DNA from: an uncultured Rothia sp. | GTDB lineage: Bacteria > Actinomycetota > Actinomycetes > Actinomycetales > Micrococcaceae | Direction of reading: 5' to 3' | NCBI GenBank assembly: GCA_946221065.1 | Contig: CAMIIO010000008.1 | Span: 62,001-126,000, forward strand | Length of the DNA: 64,000 nt | Translations under genes and position numbers: made by a program | Notes under the pieces: model-generated | Told to the model about the DNA's origin: nothing | The model's input: only the letters and a program-made list of their open reading frames with translations | Databases searched by the model: none | Shown here: positions 63,400 through 64,000 of the stretch, piece after piece | Layout of the letters: every line of letters starts with the position of its first letter | How positions within the stretch are numbered: position 1 is the first letter of the stretch

Positions 63400-64000
63400 G
63401 TGACTAGCAGTCCCCAGATCATCAGGTCAATCGAAGACCTACAGAAAAAAGTACGTAAAGCTCTCAAAAAATCACAGCAAGAGCTCACCGCACAGGCAAC
63501 CGAAGAAAAGCCCGCGGAAACGGCAACCCTTGGCTACGTAGCTACCATGGGCGCCCTCCACAACGGGCACGCAACCCTTATTCGTCGCGCTCGCGAACAG
63601 AATAGTGTGGTGGTGGTTTCCGTATTTGTGAATCCGCTTCAGTTTGGCCCCAACGAAGATTTTGACAGGTATCCGCGCACCCTTGAAGCAGACGTGCAGC
63701 TTGCCACCGAGGCAGGTGCAGACTTTGTCTTTGCTCCTGAACGCGAGGAAATGTTCCCGCAAGGCGACACCCTCATTACCGTTTCTTCCGGAGAGCTAGG
63801 CACCCTTTTTGAAGGGAAAACCCGTCCCGGACATTTCGACGGCGCGCTCACCATTGTTAATAAGTTCTTTAATATTCTGAAGCCTGCCGCCGGAAAGTAT
63901 CCGTTTAACGCCTACTTTGGGCAGAAAGATGCTCAGCAGCTTTCACTAATCCGCCGTATGGTGCAGGACTTTAACCAGCCGGTAACGGTGGAAACAGTCT
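63400..64000 (+). CDS. panC: Pantothenate synthetase, N-terminal part
   Basis: Open to the right edge; about 200 residues are present, from GTG 63400 with GGAAAGGA upstream. The nucleotide-binding signature TMGALHNGH, then VFVNPLQFGPNEDFDRYPRT, GHFDGALTIVNKFFNI and FGQKDAQQL are all PanC. Ligates pantoate and beta-alanine using ATP. The N-terminus is about 20 residues longer than usual, with a Lys/Gln/Glu-rich insert before ATLGYVATMG. Confidence 0.95.
   Translation, partial: MTSSPQIIRSIEDLQKKVRKALKKSQQELTAQATEEKPAETATLGYVATMGALHNGHATLIRRAREQNSVVVVSVFVNPLQFGPNEDFDRYPRTLEADVQLATEAGADFVFAPEREEMFPQGDTLITVSSGELGTLFEGKTRPGHFDGALTIVNKFFNILKPAAGKYPFNAYFGQKDAQQLSLIRRMVQDFNQPVTVETV

Overview
The window reads as chromosomal core DNA of a moderately GC-rich actinobacterium of the family Micrococcaceae, most likely Rothia. 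This is inferred from gene order (pyrE-trmH-...-fba-DUF3151, pheA-dgk-serS, dacB-ppa-DUF2342-tilS-hpt-ftsH-folE/P/B/K-DUF3180-PH-PH-DUF2520-panC), from frequent GTG and TTG starts, and from many genes whose -10 box lies 6-8 nt before the start codon with no Shine-Dalgarno sequence. No rRNA, tRNA, CRISPR, prophage or transposase was seen.

Layout. 0-5.4 kb: tail of a glycerophosphodiester phosphodiesterase, then an AT-richer stretch with a secreted trypsin-like protease, a secreted tripeptidyl-peptidase-type hydrolase and a frameshifted uracil/xanthine permease. 5.6-12.4 kb: a complete Mrp cation/proton antiporter operon with subunits A and B fused. 12.5-15.4 kb: feoA-feoB plus a NifU-domain gene behind a DtxR-like box. 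15.5-25.3 kb: peptide transporter, rhodanese, pabB, a membrane protein with its PadR regulator, pyrE, trmH-like gene, MFS exporter, fba. 25.3-30.3 kb: accessory pocket with a small membrane protein, a winged-helix protein, DUF3151, and a minus-strand operon of four related four-helix membrane proteins (the last interrupted by an in-frame stop). Next to it lies a DUF559/AbiEi-like gene, and each of these two units is preceded by a copy of the same 59-bp hairpin element. 30.3-38.4 kb: pheA, lipid-kinase-like gene, serS, flavohemoglobin, FMN-glutamate-synthase-like protein, HAD phosphatase. 38.7-43.9 kb: an OpuB/OpuC-type compatible-solute ABC transporter with two tandem substrate-binding lipoproteins. 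43.9-47.3 kb: small or unrecognised proteins and a DacB penicillin-binding protein. 47.4-64 kb: ppa to panC, the conserved cell-division/folate/pantothenate cluster, split between folE and folP by a minus-strand siderophore ABC transporter that has its own DtxR-like box.

How it fits together. Iron uptake (feo and siderophore ABC) appears to share DtxR/IdeR-type control. Mrp and Opu support ion and osmotic homeostasis. The fol genes make tetrahydrofolate, with pabB supplying the pABA branch. The most unusual features are the four-paralogue membrane operon with its DUF559 neighbour and paired 59-bp elements, a long-hairpin family with a conserved 17-nt end, and three disrupted reading frames (permease frameshift, NifU-like nonsense codon, fourth membrane paralogue nonsense codon). 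All calls come from reading the sequence; no database search was run.
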